Assembly: GCF_032854445.1 (NCBI RefSeq)
Contig: NC_088298.1
Location: 16,047,504-16,111,503 of the forward strand
DNA length: 64,000 bases
Origin: Liolophura sinensis
Lineage: Eukaryota > Mollusca > Polyplacophora > Chitonida > Chitonidae
Reading direction: 5' to 3'
Of this stretch, positions 22,738 to 32,897 are shown piece after piece (position 1 is the stretch's first letter; each line of letters begins with the position of its first letter). The notes beneath the pieces were generated by a model. That model was given only the letters and a program-made list of their open reading frames with translations, was not told the DNA's origin and made no database searches. A program made the position numbers and the translations under genes.

Positions 22738-23729
22738 AGAGTGAATGGGTAAAGGTTACGTCACAGCTTAGGCCGCGCAACTTGATAGCAAGTGTTTGAT
22801 TGGATAAAATTCTCAAGATGTCTGCCTCGAATCACGACAAGCATTTGTGCAGTATTCACATTTTGTTCTACATGTTATTCGGTGAAATCTCGTTAAAATA
22901 ATAAAGTATGATACGTTTTAGAAGGCTCGAAAATCCTTCTTTCGATTGAAATATGTTTTAGCCAGGTGCTGCCTTGTTCTTTTAAACAAAACTGCCTGAA
23001 TTTATTACGCCGACGTAAACAGTGATCTTAAGATTCTTCCACTTTGCAATGGTCACATAGTCATATAGCTTGTAAAACGGGATTGCAGAGCCTAAATTGG
23101 CCCTGTAATTAAATGAACTCCCCTGGTTTTGGTTGACAGGAAAACACCAAAGAAAAGCTATTTGTTTTGGTTGAACGTGACTACTAAATTAAGGCTGATT
23201 ATCTCATTTATACCACATGGGTCACATGCACTTTTTGCGAGGATTGGGGCATGAGTAGAAGCCGAACTCGTCCCAAGGGAATTTCCGTCATGTCGTAAAG
23301 TAGCCGTTATAGAGTAATATAATTACCAAAGCATTTTACTCTCTCGCATTATCTTAAAAGCCAACAAAACGCAATATTCTACAGTGCATCATGACTAAAT
23401 GTGGCACAATGAATACGATTGACGTGTACAACTTGGGTATATGTAACGCATAGATTCGCTACCAAGATGATGACAAACCCCTGTAGGTTGTTGGAATAGT
23501 GAATAGAGTGTATCGGAAGACTCGCAAATGCAATTTTCTGAAAGGATTTGGAATTATGAGAGTAGCTCTCTGGCCGATAATATTGTGGATGATAGCAATA
23601 ACTGTATTATCTGCTTCTAGAGTCCTTATTTTCGTACATGAAAGCGGTCATTGCTCGTTCTTAATTAATTGCACACAACCAAGTGTCTCTTTTCTCTTCA
23701 CAAAGGACTTAACGCCATGACCATGTCAA
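22738..23729. other. non-coding stretch, no gene recognised
   Basis: Nothing recognisable. A 73-codon ORF at 23499-23720 has a hydrophobic segment but no neighbouring exon signals or family resemblance. Confidence 0.5.
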
Positions 23730-24050
23730 TGCGATGTCTCACTGCGCTCAAAAACACAGACATGGTTAAAGTGCTGCCTCACTAGAACACGATGCCAAAG
23801 ACACCAGATATGGCACTCTACCCAGTCACAACATACTGGCGTTGGCACAACATTTGCTTGGTTCACCAGGGATACCATATATAAGATATAACGATGTAGT
23901 GAGAGTGCAGCCTAACTAAAACGTCATGCCGAAAACGTCAGGTATGACGTTATGTAAAGGCATTGACAGCAGGCCAGCTAATACTTGGTTTATCACAGAT
24001 ATCTGTTTTCGTCCAGAGCCACACGGGCGTTTATAATGCTGCCTCACTGC
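23730..24050 (-). repeat. degenerate SINE-B-derived modules
   Basis: A module of the form (A/G)GTGCTGCCTCACTAGAACAC followed by GATGCCAAAGACACCAGATA appears near 23770. Weaker versions follow near 23908 (GTGCAGCCTAACTAAAACGT) and 24030 (ATGCTGCCTCACTGCAACAC). The module matches the reverse complement of the SINE-B body, and CTACCCAGTCACAACATACTG at 23818 matches the next part of reversed SINE-B. Confidence 0.65.
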
Positions 24051-24054
24051 AACA

Positions 24055-24272
24055 CCAAAGATGAAGAAGTGATCTTAAACTAAAGTCAAACTTTAAAATC
24101 ACTTTAAAATTGTTATTTCTGACGTAACCAGGTCAAAATATTGCTTGGCAACGGAAATTCTGGGTAAGTTATTGTTTAACAAATTTTAGCTAAAACAACG
24201 GAAAGGAAAATACCAAATTTTATGAGTAAAGTTTTGATTATAGTCAAAGATCACTTCGTGATCTCGGGGCCT
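24055..24272. mobile_element. MITE-like element with imperfect terminal inverted repeats
   Basis: The left end (GAAGTGATCTTAAACTAAAG, then TCAAACTTTAAAATCAC) is the imperfect reverse complement of the right end (GTAAAGTTTTGATTATAGTC, then AAAGATCACTTC). The right end finishes in the short palindrome GATCACTTCGTGATC. The length is about 215 bp and there is no coding capacity. Confidence 0.65.
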
Positions 24273-24419
24273 GGTATGACGCTCAGTGAAAACATCAGCA
24301 AATTGCCAACGGGTACTTGACCAACGCTGGATACATGCATTTTTATAACGGAGCTTCACTAGATCTGTTTTACTGAACCGGACAACTAGAGGTCTGTGTG
24401 AAATTTGACTTAATTTTTA

Positions 24420-24663
24420 TACAGAACGCCAAATTATTGTGGTTATGTAGTTCATTTTACATGTCAGTGTGTATGCAGAGTTATCCACCCTGCCTGCAAA
24501 GGGGGCGCTCTGGCCTGTTTTCCCTCTCTTCCTGTTGTGTTGTTGGACTGCGTTTGGTATTGTGCATTGTGAACGAAAATACAGTTCAACCTTACTCATA
24601 CACGGTCATCTCGCTTGTGGTTTTATCGCTGTAATATCGGGACTCCTCCTACCTCAACTGGCA
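24420..24663 (+). repeat. Gypsy-1 5' LTR
   Basis: The direct repeat pairs with 29277-29518. Shared blocks include TGTGGTTATGTAGTTCA, GCAGAGTTATCCACCCTGCC, AAAGGGGGCGCTCTGGCCTG, GAACGAAAATACAGTTCAAC and ATATCGGGACTCCTCCTACC. The exact 5' edge is uncertain by about 15 bp. The 3' edge is placed at CA just before TGGCGGCAGCTG. AATACAGTTCAACC near the middle could belong to the R region. Confidence 0.88.
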
Positions 24664-24681
24664 TGGCGGCAGCTGTTCTCC
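24664..24681 (+). promoter_or_regulatory. Gypsy-1 primer-binding-site candidate
   Basis: TGGCGGCAGCTGTTCTCC starts with the TGG expected of a sequence complementary to the CCA 3' end of a tRNA, and it abuts the LTR. The tRNA cannot be named from the sequence alone. Confidence 0.6.
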
Positions 24682-24979
24682 GAACCCACGAATAGCCGAT
24701 AATTATTAACTGACTGTCCTCCCTGGTATTACATGTGTATGTCACATATACGTATCTAACACTACTCAGGCGTGCAAAAAGCCTAGGTAAAGCAGATGTC
24801 AGCAACTCAAGTGTATCGTGAGGAACTATATCTCTATCTAACATGGCCAACACACTCAGAGCACCTAAACAATAGTGTTTGTCTAGGCAGGGGACTGTGA
24901 ACTCCTGTGAAAATCAGACATAAGCTACAGTACACCTTGTCACTCGACCCTAATTTCGCCCCGTTTTTACTCCTCGGTG

Positions 24980-25248
24980 GGGGCCTCCGTGGCTCAGTCG
25001 GTTAGCGCGCTAGTGCATCGTAATGACCCAGGAGCCTCTCACCAATGCGATCGCTGAGAGTTCAAGTCCAGCTCATGCTGGCTTCCTCTCCGGCCGTAAG
25101 TGGGAAGGTCTGCCAGCAACCTGCGGATGGTCGTGGGTTTCCGCCGGGCTCTGCCCGGTTTCCTCCCACCATAATGCTGGCCGCCGTCGTATAAGTGAAA
25201 TATTCTTGAGTACGGCGTAAAACACCAATCAAATAAATAAATAATAAA
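24980..25248 (+). mobile_element. SINE-A nested in the Gypsy-1 leader, 12-bp target duplication
   Basis: This full-length SINE-A has head, body and (AAAT)n tail. It is flanked by a perfect 12-bp duplication TACTCCTCGGTG (24968-24979 and 25249-25260). Because it lies within the retrotransposon, it inserted later. It separates the 5' LTR and leader from gag. Confidence 0.97.
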
Positions 25249-25329
25249 TACTCCTCGGTGCTCTGTGGGGAAAAAAAATCCCGTGCGACCCCTCCGTGTG
25301 GCTACAGAAGTGACGGTGGACAGGTAGAC

Positions 25330-26218
25330 CAGGTAAAACGCCGCACAGCTGAACAAAAGGTTACTATGCTTGAGCTGATGATGGGACAAATTGCCAACTA
25401 TTGTCAAGTTATTTCACGGAACACCATTGTCAAGAGTTCTACCTCCATTAACAATATCTGGCAAACCATTCGGCTACATTATAGCTTTCAGTCGTCAGGC
25501 GTACATTTCCTGGACTTCTCCGCTTTTCATCTAGAACCCGACGAACGGCCCGAAGATCTCTACGGTGTTTGTTGAAGATAATTTACTACTGCGTGAGGGC
25601 GGCATTCAACACCACAATGTTGGTGTAGCTGAAGATGAACAACTCTCCCCCACCCTCGACAGTTTTATCGTCCTTACATGGTTGCGATTTTCACACCCCG
25701 GACTTCCTCAGCACATTAGACAGCAATACGGCACAGAACTAAGCCCAAGAACTTTAGCGCCGATAAAACCTGAGATTTCACAGGCGCTTGCCTCCCTCCT
25801 AGATGAAATCAAAACAACGAAGGAGGCAAAAGTAATGCGTACAGGCACATTTAAGAATAAATTTGCCTCTGCTAACCCCCGCGTCAAAAAATCACACCCA
25901 CTTTGTAAACAAGCAAGGCGATCAAGCCGCCATTATTTGAGTGTGTGCTCTTACCTTCCTAAACAAGACCGCAAATATCTCGCCAAGGCCCGCCAAATGG
26001 TAAATATCGTCGAACAGCCGGGAGACGACATTGCCAAAATAACCTCTGACGATGAGGCTAATGAAGATGGCGACAACTACCATACAGCAGAATCCGCATC
26101 TACGTACAGAATGCAGGTACGTGAATCTCCTCATCTGGACGTGTTCTATTGCCATCACACCACGCGTATCACCACAGAAAGTGGTGCGACAGGTAATATG
26201 ATACGACTTTCGACCTGA
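25330..26218 (+). pseudogene. Gypsy-1 gag and N-terminal part of protease region
   Basis: Gag packages element RNA into virus-like particles. The frame that ends at 25575 carries [13 protein letters not shown] and continues, after a small deletion or frameshift near 25560, in the frame to 26218 ([12 protein letters not shown] onward, then the basic stretch KEAKVMRTGTFKNKF). A zinc-knuckle-like segment HPLCKQARRSSRHYLSVC follows. It keeps CxH-type spacing, but a histidine stands where a first cysteine would be expected. The frame then runs through an acidic linker into the start of the protease (next entry). The break near 25560 and the SINE upstream make this a pseudogene. Confidence 0.8.
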
Positions 26219-26470
26219 TACGACTTACGACCTGAAGATTACGACAGTCAGCACATTAAGCGGGTTGATCATTCCCGCTCAACGTTGTCGGCGAAGTTGA
26301 CTTCACACTGATTCGTGATAACCGAACATTTTCCTTTTGCGGCCTCGTGGTTGAAAACTTGGATGTGGAGATGCTCGCAGGAACCATCCATGGAACGCAA
26401 TAACATTGTCGTTGGCCCAGCCAAGTGTGATCATACTTAGTGACGGTACCAGCTATAGGTATGGCTCCGC
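26120..26470 (+). pseudogene. Gypsy-1 retropepsin-like protease, catalytic Asp replaced
   Basis: Retropepsins are dimeric aspartic proteases with a D-T/S-G active site that cut the Gag-Pol polyprotein. Here the frame to 26218 contains TTESGATGNMI, so the position of the catalytic aspartate reads glutamate. The frame closes about 15 codons later. Beyond it the nucleotides still look protease-like (reading on with frameshifts), but I cannot follow a full domain. The duplicated CGACCTGA at 26210 and 26229 is a small local slip. The protease was inactive at least in this copy. Confidence 0.6.
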
Positions 26471-26779
26471 CAGCTCGCATCATTGGATACATTGGATCCA
26501 GCCAACACCCATGCTTTAGAGTCCCGTGTGGATAGTCCTGTCAACAGCAAATCTGCCCATATGTAGCCATATCCCCATCTGTTAACTAACATATCAGGAA
26601 AGATACGCTTACCTAACCTGACCAGTGAACCCAAAACTGTTCTTCGTCATGAGCACGTTTGCCAAATTCGGCCAGTTCATCCCCCCCCACCCCCAACGAC
26701 AGATTTATCGTTTCCGGAGCCTCAGGTGACGACAAAATCATCCCTAGCGCTCACACTTCACTCCACCAGTGTTAGCATT

Positions 26780-27780
26780 GACCCCAATAATATCCTGTCC
26801 CCAGCCAGGAAAGCCAAGTTCCGAGATATACTGGTCAATTACGATGATGTCTTTAACCCAGAACCCGTGGGCTACAATGGCGCCTTCGGCCCATTCTAGT
26901 CAGTTGTAAAGGTGGGTCCAGTTCAACCTCCACAAAGAAAAGACCGCCGTCCCCTTTATTTCCGTAACAACCTTATCGAGCTTGATGAATTACAAGAAGT
27001 CGGAGTATTTCAGCGACCCGAGGAGGCCGGGATATCTGTGGAATACCTGAATCCTTCATTTTTTGTTTAAGAAACCAAGTGGTGGCTCCCGTCTTGTGAC
27101 TGCCTTTGCTGACGTGGGTCGTTATAGCAAGCCTCAACCTTCTGTTATGCTAGACATGGATACCACTCTACGCCAAATTGGTCGTTGGAAGTATATAATA
27201 ACTACCGATCTTTCAAATGCTTCTACCAGATCCCTCTTTCTAAGGATTCAATGAAATATTGCGGTGTCGCTACTCCGTTTCGTGGAATCCTTGTTTATAC
27301 AAGGTTCGCAATGGGAATGCCAGGCTCGGAGACTGCCTTAGAGGAACCAATATGCAGAGTTCTGGGAGACTTTCTAGAGCAGGGCAGAGTTGCCAAACTA
27401 ACAGATGATATTTACTGCGGTGCCCAAACACCAGAGGAATTGCCCTCCATGCCCAGAAAAACAGTTTGCGTCTGTCCTTCCCCAAGACAGTCATTGCCCC
27501 CTCCTCAGTCTCCATCCTCTGGCGGGAGGGATCTATCCACGCCAGCCCTCACCGTATTGCTACCCTGGCGTCTTGTCCTGTGCCGACAACTGTTCATGGC
27601 TTACGCTCATTTATGGGGGCCTACAAGATCTTGGCTCGAGTAATTCCACGCTGTTCTAGCAAATCTAGTCTCCGTTGGACCCTCTCACCGCTGGGAGTCG
27701 ACAAACGACAAAATCGCGTGGTCCGATGAACAACTCCAGGCTTTTCACTCAGCCCAATAGGCCTTATCCACTAATACAGC
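26780..27780 (+). pseudogene. Gypsy-1 reverse transcriptase
   Basis: This part copies element RNA into DNA. The fingers and palm are recognisable: ELQEVGVFQRPEEAGIS, then [17 protein letters not shown] after a frameshift in a T-run near 27062. Next comes the catalytic-Asp block [11 protein letters not shown], with a one-base loss near 27221. The block continues in the next frame from [14 protein letters not shown] to [16 protein letters not shown], in which the two aspartates of the active-site box are retained. A further frame change near 27440 leads to a connection segment ([20 protein letters not shown]). At least three frameshifts break the domain. Confidence 0.85.
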
Positions 27781-28200
27781 CATTGTTCTGTCATGCCCAG
27801 AGGATGAACTATGTATCGTCACAGACGGATCCATCAAAAGACATGGCATCAGAGCTACTCTGTATGTATCCCGCAATGGTCGACAACATCTCGCGGGATT
27901 CTTCAGTGCAAAACTTCGAGGACGACAGATAATGTGTCTCCCATGTGAAGTTGAAGCACTGTCCATTGCGATGGCAACCAAGCACTTTCATCCATACATA
28001 GTACAATCCTCAAAGGCCTGCATTCTTACGGACATTAAGCCCTGTGTCCAAGCCTTCGAGAAACTATGTCGTGGCGAGTTTTCTGCTACTCCAAGAGTGT
28101 CAGCATTCCTGTCCACCGTCAGCCTATACCAAGCTTCTATCCGCCATCTAGCTGGTTCTACTAATGTCCCTTTAGACTTCTCCAGTCGAAATGCTCCTGA
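27781..28200 (+). pseudogene. Gypsy-1 RNase H domain
   Basis: RNase H removes the RNA strand during reverse transcription. The domain is open in one frame. It has [12 protein letters not shown] (first Asp), [13 protein letters not shown] (Glu), [14 protein letters not shown] (second Asp) and [14 protein letters not shown] (last Asp), so all four acidic residues are present. It is the best-preserved domain of the element and runs on without a stop into the integrase remnant. Confidence 0.85.
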
Positions 28201-29063
28201 CTGTGACAAACACTCCTGCCAGGTGTGTTCATTTGTGCAAAGTTCTGAAAGTTGTGTTGTCCATCGGTGCTGGTCTAACGACATTCTCAGTGGCATAACT
28301 AAACTGCCTTTCACAACTCGCTCCGCATGGCTTGCTGTACAGTCTGAATGCCCTGATCTACGTCGTGCTCATGCTCATCTCAAGCAAGGCACCCGCTCCT
28401 CTAAGAAGTCCACCGACATTAAAGACGTAAAGCGATACATAAACACCGTCACTATTGCCAAAGAAGGTCTTCTTGTTACCCGCCGCAGCGACCCATTTGC
28501 ACCCGACACGCATCGTAGTACCACGACATATTTTGGATGGGTTGCTGACCTTACTGACCTCCAGACGGACCAATACACTAACATTCCCAATTCCAGTAAC
28601 CGATCGCCAACTCTAAACCAACATGCAGACCCTATCAAAAACCATCCATACAGTGAGACAGCCAAGGCTCCGTCCGGAATCATGCCTAACACACCAACCA
28701 TAAAAATCGGCGACCTGATAAACCTCTGTTCTGATCACAGGCATATCGTGTCAAGAAGTCAGAGTGCTTTACTGTACCACAGTGCTCCTATCTGCAACCT
28801 CATAGCACATGGGCTACTACAGACTCATCTGAGGAAGAAGATTCTACATGGCGTTTTTCGACTCCTTCCCCTCCTGTCCTACCCCAAATACCTGCTGTGT
28901 TGTCCACAGCTGATGTCGTGGAACATTCGGAAAACGCCTCAAATCAATCTCCGCACAAGGAGCCCTGATTTCGTTTCGGTGTTTCCACCTGCCAATAAAA
29001 CCTCGTAGATCTACACGTCAGCGATCCCGCCCTAAACATCTAGATGACTTTGTCGTTGATTAA
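28201..29063 (+). pseudogene. Gypsy-1 integrase remnant, catalytic core deleted
   Basis: After RNase H the frame continues with a cysteine-rich linker ([13 protein letters not shown]) and [20 protein letters not shown]. It reaches the start of the N-terminal integrase region at [13 protein letters not shown] (about 28470-28510), then jumps within about 150 bp to C-terminal-type sequence ([27 protein letters not shown]). The HHCC zinc domain and the DDE core, normally several hundred bases, are absent. The frame stops at 29008. A second frame reads a basic tail ([19 protein letters not shown]) to a stop at 29061-29063, so a frameshift lies near 28985. Confidence 0.8.
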
Positions 29064-29276
29064 AATACCATGCATTTTTTGGTATCATGTTTCTGAGATT
29101 GTTTGTACCATTATTCAGTTTCGTTCACTACTGGATTATGCCTCCTCACTTTCTGACTTTTACTCTGCAGTTGCAGTGACTTTCATTTAACTTCAATCTG
29201 CCTTCTATGTGTTTCACGGTGTTAATCTCTTTCTTGTGTTCTCAAGAGTGGCCAGACTTTAATCTCAGAGAGAAAA

Positions 29277-29518
29277 AAGTAGTCGCGCCAAAGAATTGTG
29301 GTTATGTAGTTCAGGTCACATGTCAGTGTGTGTGTGTGCAGAGTTATCCACCCTGCCGGCAAAGGGGGCGCTCTGGCCTGTTTTCCCTCTCTTCCTGTTG
29401 TTGAACTGCGTGTGGTATTGTGCATCGTGAACGAAAATACAGTTCAACCTCTCATACACGGTCATCTCGCTTGTGGTTTTATCGCTGTAATATCGGGACT
29501 CCTCCTACCTAAACTGGC
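29277..29518 (+). repeat. Gypsy-1 3' LTR
   Basis: This is the direct repeat of the 5' LTR. A purine-rich run GAGAGAAAAAAG (29266-29278) just upstream is a plausible polypurine tract. The copy has an expanded GTGTGTGTGTG and lacks four bases in each of two places relative to the 5' LTR. The sequence after 29520 is unrelated to the sequence before 24420. I did not find a convincing target duplication. Confidence 0.88.
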
Positions 29519-29767
29519 GATATATGAACATCCAGCTTAAGAAATTTTCTGTTTCGAAAGTTCCGTGAAACCAGACCCAGCAGAATAACTGAAGCATGAA
29601 TCTTGTTTTTTTTTTTATTCCTGGGTTGTTTTTAACGCTGTGCTTTAGCAATTTCCATTTATGGGGTTTGATCTATGTGTGAAGAAAATCGCAATGCCCG
29701 ATAACAAACCATAAACCTTCGCCAGTTACTTGACAAAAACCTCCTAATATAAAAAGAAAGCAATCTG

Positions 29768-29838
29768 CGGTAGCTGGATTCGATCCTGTGAACTCCCACT
29801 TGACGCCCGAGCCACTCTTTAACCACACTAGGAAGCGA
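29768..29838 (-). mobile_element. tRNA-like SINE head, isolated
   Basis: Read on the minus strand, a box-A-like TAGTGTGGTTAAAGAGTGG is followed by the box-B-like GGATCGAATCC at the distance found in tRNA-derived promoters. The sequence is not SINE-A, -B or -C, and no body or A-rich tail follows that I can recognise. A tRNA pseudogene is the alternative. Confidence 0.5.
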
Positions 29839-31832
29839 TTAAGTATACACATTGTACATTGGACAGAAAATGACAGTTTTCTTTTGTTTTATCTTCAGAC
29901 TGATGGAATCATCCGAGACGCATTGGGAGAGAACACAAAACGTGCGTCCGGCTGAAATGAATATTTTTTGTCGAACTTATTCCTCAAAACGCATTTTGTA
30001 AACATGAAATCCAGCAAGATGTGATCAAACAGACGCCTGTGTAGTGGCTTTTATGTCATCCTTATGTGGAATGGGCGACGTAAACCCATGTATATCTGTG
30101 TTTTATAGTCCCTATGGCCGAATTTATACACCATTTTGGCTAACAAATCCGAATCATTTGTCTGGATCTTCACCGAACGTTTACAAATCAAAACACAGCA
30201 AGGCTGTAGATAAGACAAAGAATCACCTTGTAAACTGGAAAGGCTTTCATGGGGTTTTGGAGATATAAAGTGGGAATTTACTTTTCCAATTATAGTAACT
30301 CTAGTTCTCAGAAAAAATCTCCTCAAATCAATCGTTAAAGTTACTATGGATTTGAGAGAAAAATGAGGTATAGCGTGCTGCTACATGTACATCGATAAAA
30401 GAAAAAAAAGGTATTAGCGGTAGGTCCTGTGTATGAGAAGGCTCTTAATTGGAAATCATACCTATTAGATATATTAGACCATTTGGGCGAGGTGGACGAT
30501 TTGGGCGAGGTGGGGGGGAGGGTGGCGTGAGAGAGAGGTTGTGGCAGGGGCAAAGCTGAAGACGGTGCATGTTCAATAGTTATGTAAGTTATTTGGAGCA
30601 GCTTCGACTCCGTAATACGCGTGTTGTCTCTGCAATGTAACGTTTTTCTTTTTATAGCCAACTATACCTAAAGACTCGCTCCCATCAAATTGCGCTAAAT
30701 CAAAGACAGAAAAAGCATTACAGGCAAATTCAATAAAGGAGAGAAGAAAATTTATGTAAGTACCCTATGAGAATTCCCATCTCGTCGATGGACTCCCTGA
30801 CGATGATTTGAATTCTCAATGGCAAGCACAAAGCTTTTAAATATACAAACGAAGGCATAGGTTAAACGCGTGTTGTTGTTGCGGCGTAAAATAATGGATT
30901 TTATTTAATAGCCGAGTGCGCTTAAGGAGACTTCGTATCAGCGCGAGTCAAGAGCAGTTCACGCGAGTAGGAGGGTTTATTGAAAAAGCGGACCATAAAG
31001 CAAATGAAAAACGAAATGACGCGTCAATATCTGATCGTGGCTTGGAAACTAAAATAGCTTCCTTGGGATGTGGTGTCAACCTTGCGCTACGGGGTGGTAA
31101 CTTGATATATGGATATCTTTCCAAATCTGATACGGAATAAATCAAAAAACTGGCTGACTGTAATTGTCTTGGCGAAGCCCAGACTACGTACATGGCGAGT
31201 TTGTACAATGCCATTCCATTGCCTTTTGATGCTTCTAATGCTTCGCTCACACAGATATGTGCATTTTTATGCTCGTTTCCAAGTAAGCCCTTTGATTCAT
31301 GCTAAGGTAACATCATACTTCATCTCGCCACAACAGAGAAACACTATAATGTCATGTAATGTCGAGTGTTCATTGGTGGCTAGACATTGACCAAATCCGT
31401 GCGATTGTCGAGTCGACCAGTCGAATTCGAATAGTAGAATGAAAATAGAGCATATGTTATTCCCAGCGATTGTATCGTGTTGTATTCGAAAAATCGCATC
31501 CTCTGAAAGCGGCTTATTGTGTTACAGGCTTGTGTTATAATTACTTCCACTTGTCGAAATCGACGGGATGCCAGGACAAGTCGCATCGTATAAACGCGGC
31601 TTTAAGGAGGTATCGGAAAGGAACATTTTCCAGCTCCGTCATGTTCTTTGTCAGGCACGAGACGAAGTGTTGTGGCCTACCTCGCGTTGTCCCCGAAACT
31701 GATCGCTGCCATAAGCATGGAAAATTTCTGTATACGCTTATAAAATGCTTATCACGCAACTTGATATATCAAATGAATACAAGATAATATTAGCAGTGAC
31801 ACAGACGTTGTTCGAGTCAACTATCTATTAAA

Positions 31833-31886
31833 CGGTCATATAAGTGAAATATTCTTGAGCACGGCATAAAACACCAATCAGACAAA
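31833..31886 (+). mobile_element. SINE-A 3' tail fragment
   Basis: GTCATATAAGTGAAATATTC, then TTGAGCACGGCATAAAACACC, matches the SINE-A tail. The (AAAT)n end has decayed to CAATCAGACAAATCC. Confidence 0.85.
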
Positions 31887-32027
31887 TCCACTGACTAGTC
31901 ATCAAGGGACAAGTTGGATTAAATAACGGGATACGTTTGTTGGTACTTTTCGACCCAGCTTGCAAAGATGTGCGATGTATAGATGTCTTAAAAAGATGTT
32001 ACGAGTATTTTTTTCGCATGCTATTCG

Positions 32028-32266
32028 CTCAAAAAATTAATCTGTTAATTTTAACAGAAAGTATGTTGTCTGAGTGATGCTAGAATGTATTCTGTTATTG
32101 TAACACGATATTCTGTCATACTCGACATAACATCATGTTAGTCTCCATGTTAAATCAATAGAATATGTGTGGAATTCAACAGAATTTCTGCAGCAAAAAC
32201 CGAATACATTCTAGCATCACCCAGACAACAGATTTTATGTTAAACTTAACAGATTAAATTTTTGTG
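32028..32266. mobile_element. MITE with about 60-bp terminal inverted repeats
   Basis: The left end (AAAAAATTAATCTGTTAATT, then TAACAGAAAGTATGTTGTCT and GAGTGATGCTAGAATGTATTC) is the reverse complement, with few mismatches, of the right end. The right end runs GAATACATTCTAGCATCACC, then CAGACAACAG and TTAAACTTAACAGATTAAATT. The total length is about 240 bp and the middle is non-coding. TA dinucleotides lie close to both ends, so a TA target site is possible, but the exact edges are uncertain. This is a cut-and-paste non-autonomous element by structure; the superfamily is not clear. Confidence 0.88.
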
Positions 32267-32897
32267 TGTAGAATCGTGATTGCAACTTCAGAAACTTATG
32301 ATCGCCCTACAATGGGCTTACGGCCGCATTGAACATTACTTTCTGATAATACATTAGTTATACTATGTTATCAGCTTGAACAACACACGAACATAGGGAT
32401 GAATGGTATACAACGTACCGTTGTCTGTAACGGTGTTAAGCGTTAAACGATTCCCTTCCTTTAACGATAAACTAAACATGACGTCCTCGGCGCTCAAGAA
32501 TGTTGCTATTCTATGATAGCATCAACGTTACTGGGGTAGAAATCGAGTAGAATCCCTGGAAAAATTACTGACCTCATCTTGTACAAGAGCATATTTCGGT
32601 GTAAGACTGTCCAGGGAGTTGGATTCGAACTCAAGGCAGCACTGATTAAAAATCTAATGATCTGATATGAAAACGAAAACAGTCTAGATCTCTCAACCAA
32701 CAAGGTCTCCTTATGGGTCATTACTGGGAAAGGCTGTCGGGTATGTAACATGTTTTTCATTCTTGAAACCTTGCCACAATCCCGTTGTCTACTGCATGTA
32801 CTTGGTACTTTGGTTAATCCCTCCTCCCATAAAAGTGGCAATAAAGCGTATACAATAGAATGTTTAGGATTTAACATGACGGAAAATCCGTTTATGC
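32267..32897. other. non-coding spacer
   Basis: No repeat recognised. A 148-codon minus-strand ORF (32506-32952) begins inside the neighbouring SINE-C and has no family resemblance. Confidence 0.5.

Larger units (their letters stand above)
24420..29520 (+). mobile_element. Gypsy-1: decayed Ty3/Gypsy LTR retrotransposon
   Basis: The element has two direct LTRs (about 24420-24663 and 29277-29518), a TGG-starting primer-binding-like site directly after the 5' LTR, and gag, protease, reverse transcriptase, RNase H and a truncated integrase in Ty3/Gypsy order. It has several frameshifts and lacks the integrase catalytic core, so it cannot be autonomous. A SINE-A is inserted in its leader. By eye the LTRs differ at about nine substitutions and three small indels over about 220 bp, consistent with an insertion of moderate age. 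Confidence 0.93.
29521..32027. other. mostly unique non-coding stretch
   Basis: Holds a reversed tRNA-like head (29768-29838), a short G-rich duplication (ATTTGGGCGAGGTGG at 30481-30515) and a SINE-A tail (31833-31886). Several ORFs of 70-105 codons overlap on opposite strands near 30050-31790; none resembles a known family. Confidence 0.5.

Noticed and set aside
25039-25407. A 122-codon minus-strand ORF
   Set aside because: It is the reverse reading of the SINE-A plus the Gypsy-1 gag start, not a gene.
24420-29520. A host-domesticated retrotransposon gene in Gypsy-1
   Set aside because: Both LTRs are present and gag, RT and the C-terminal end carry frameshifts, so there is no single maintained reading frame.
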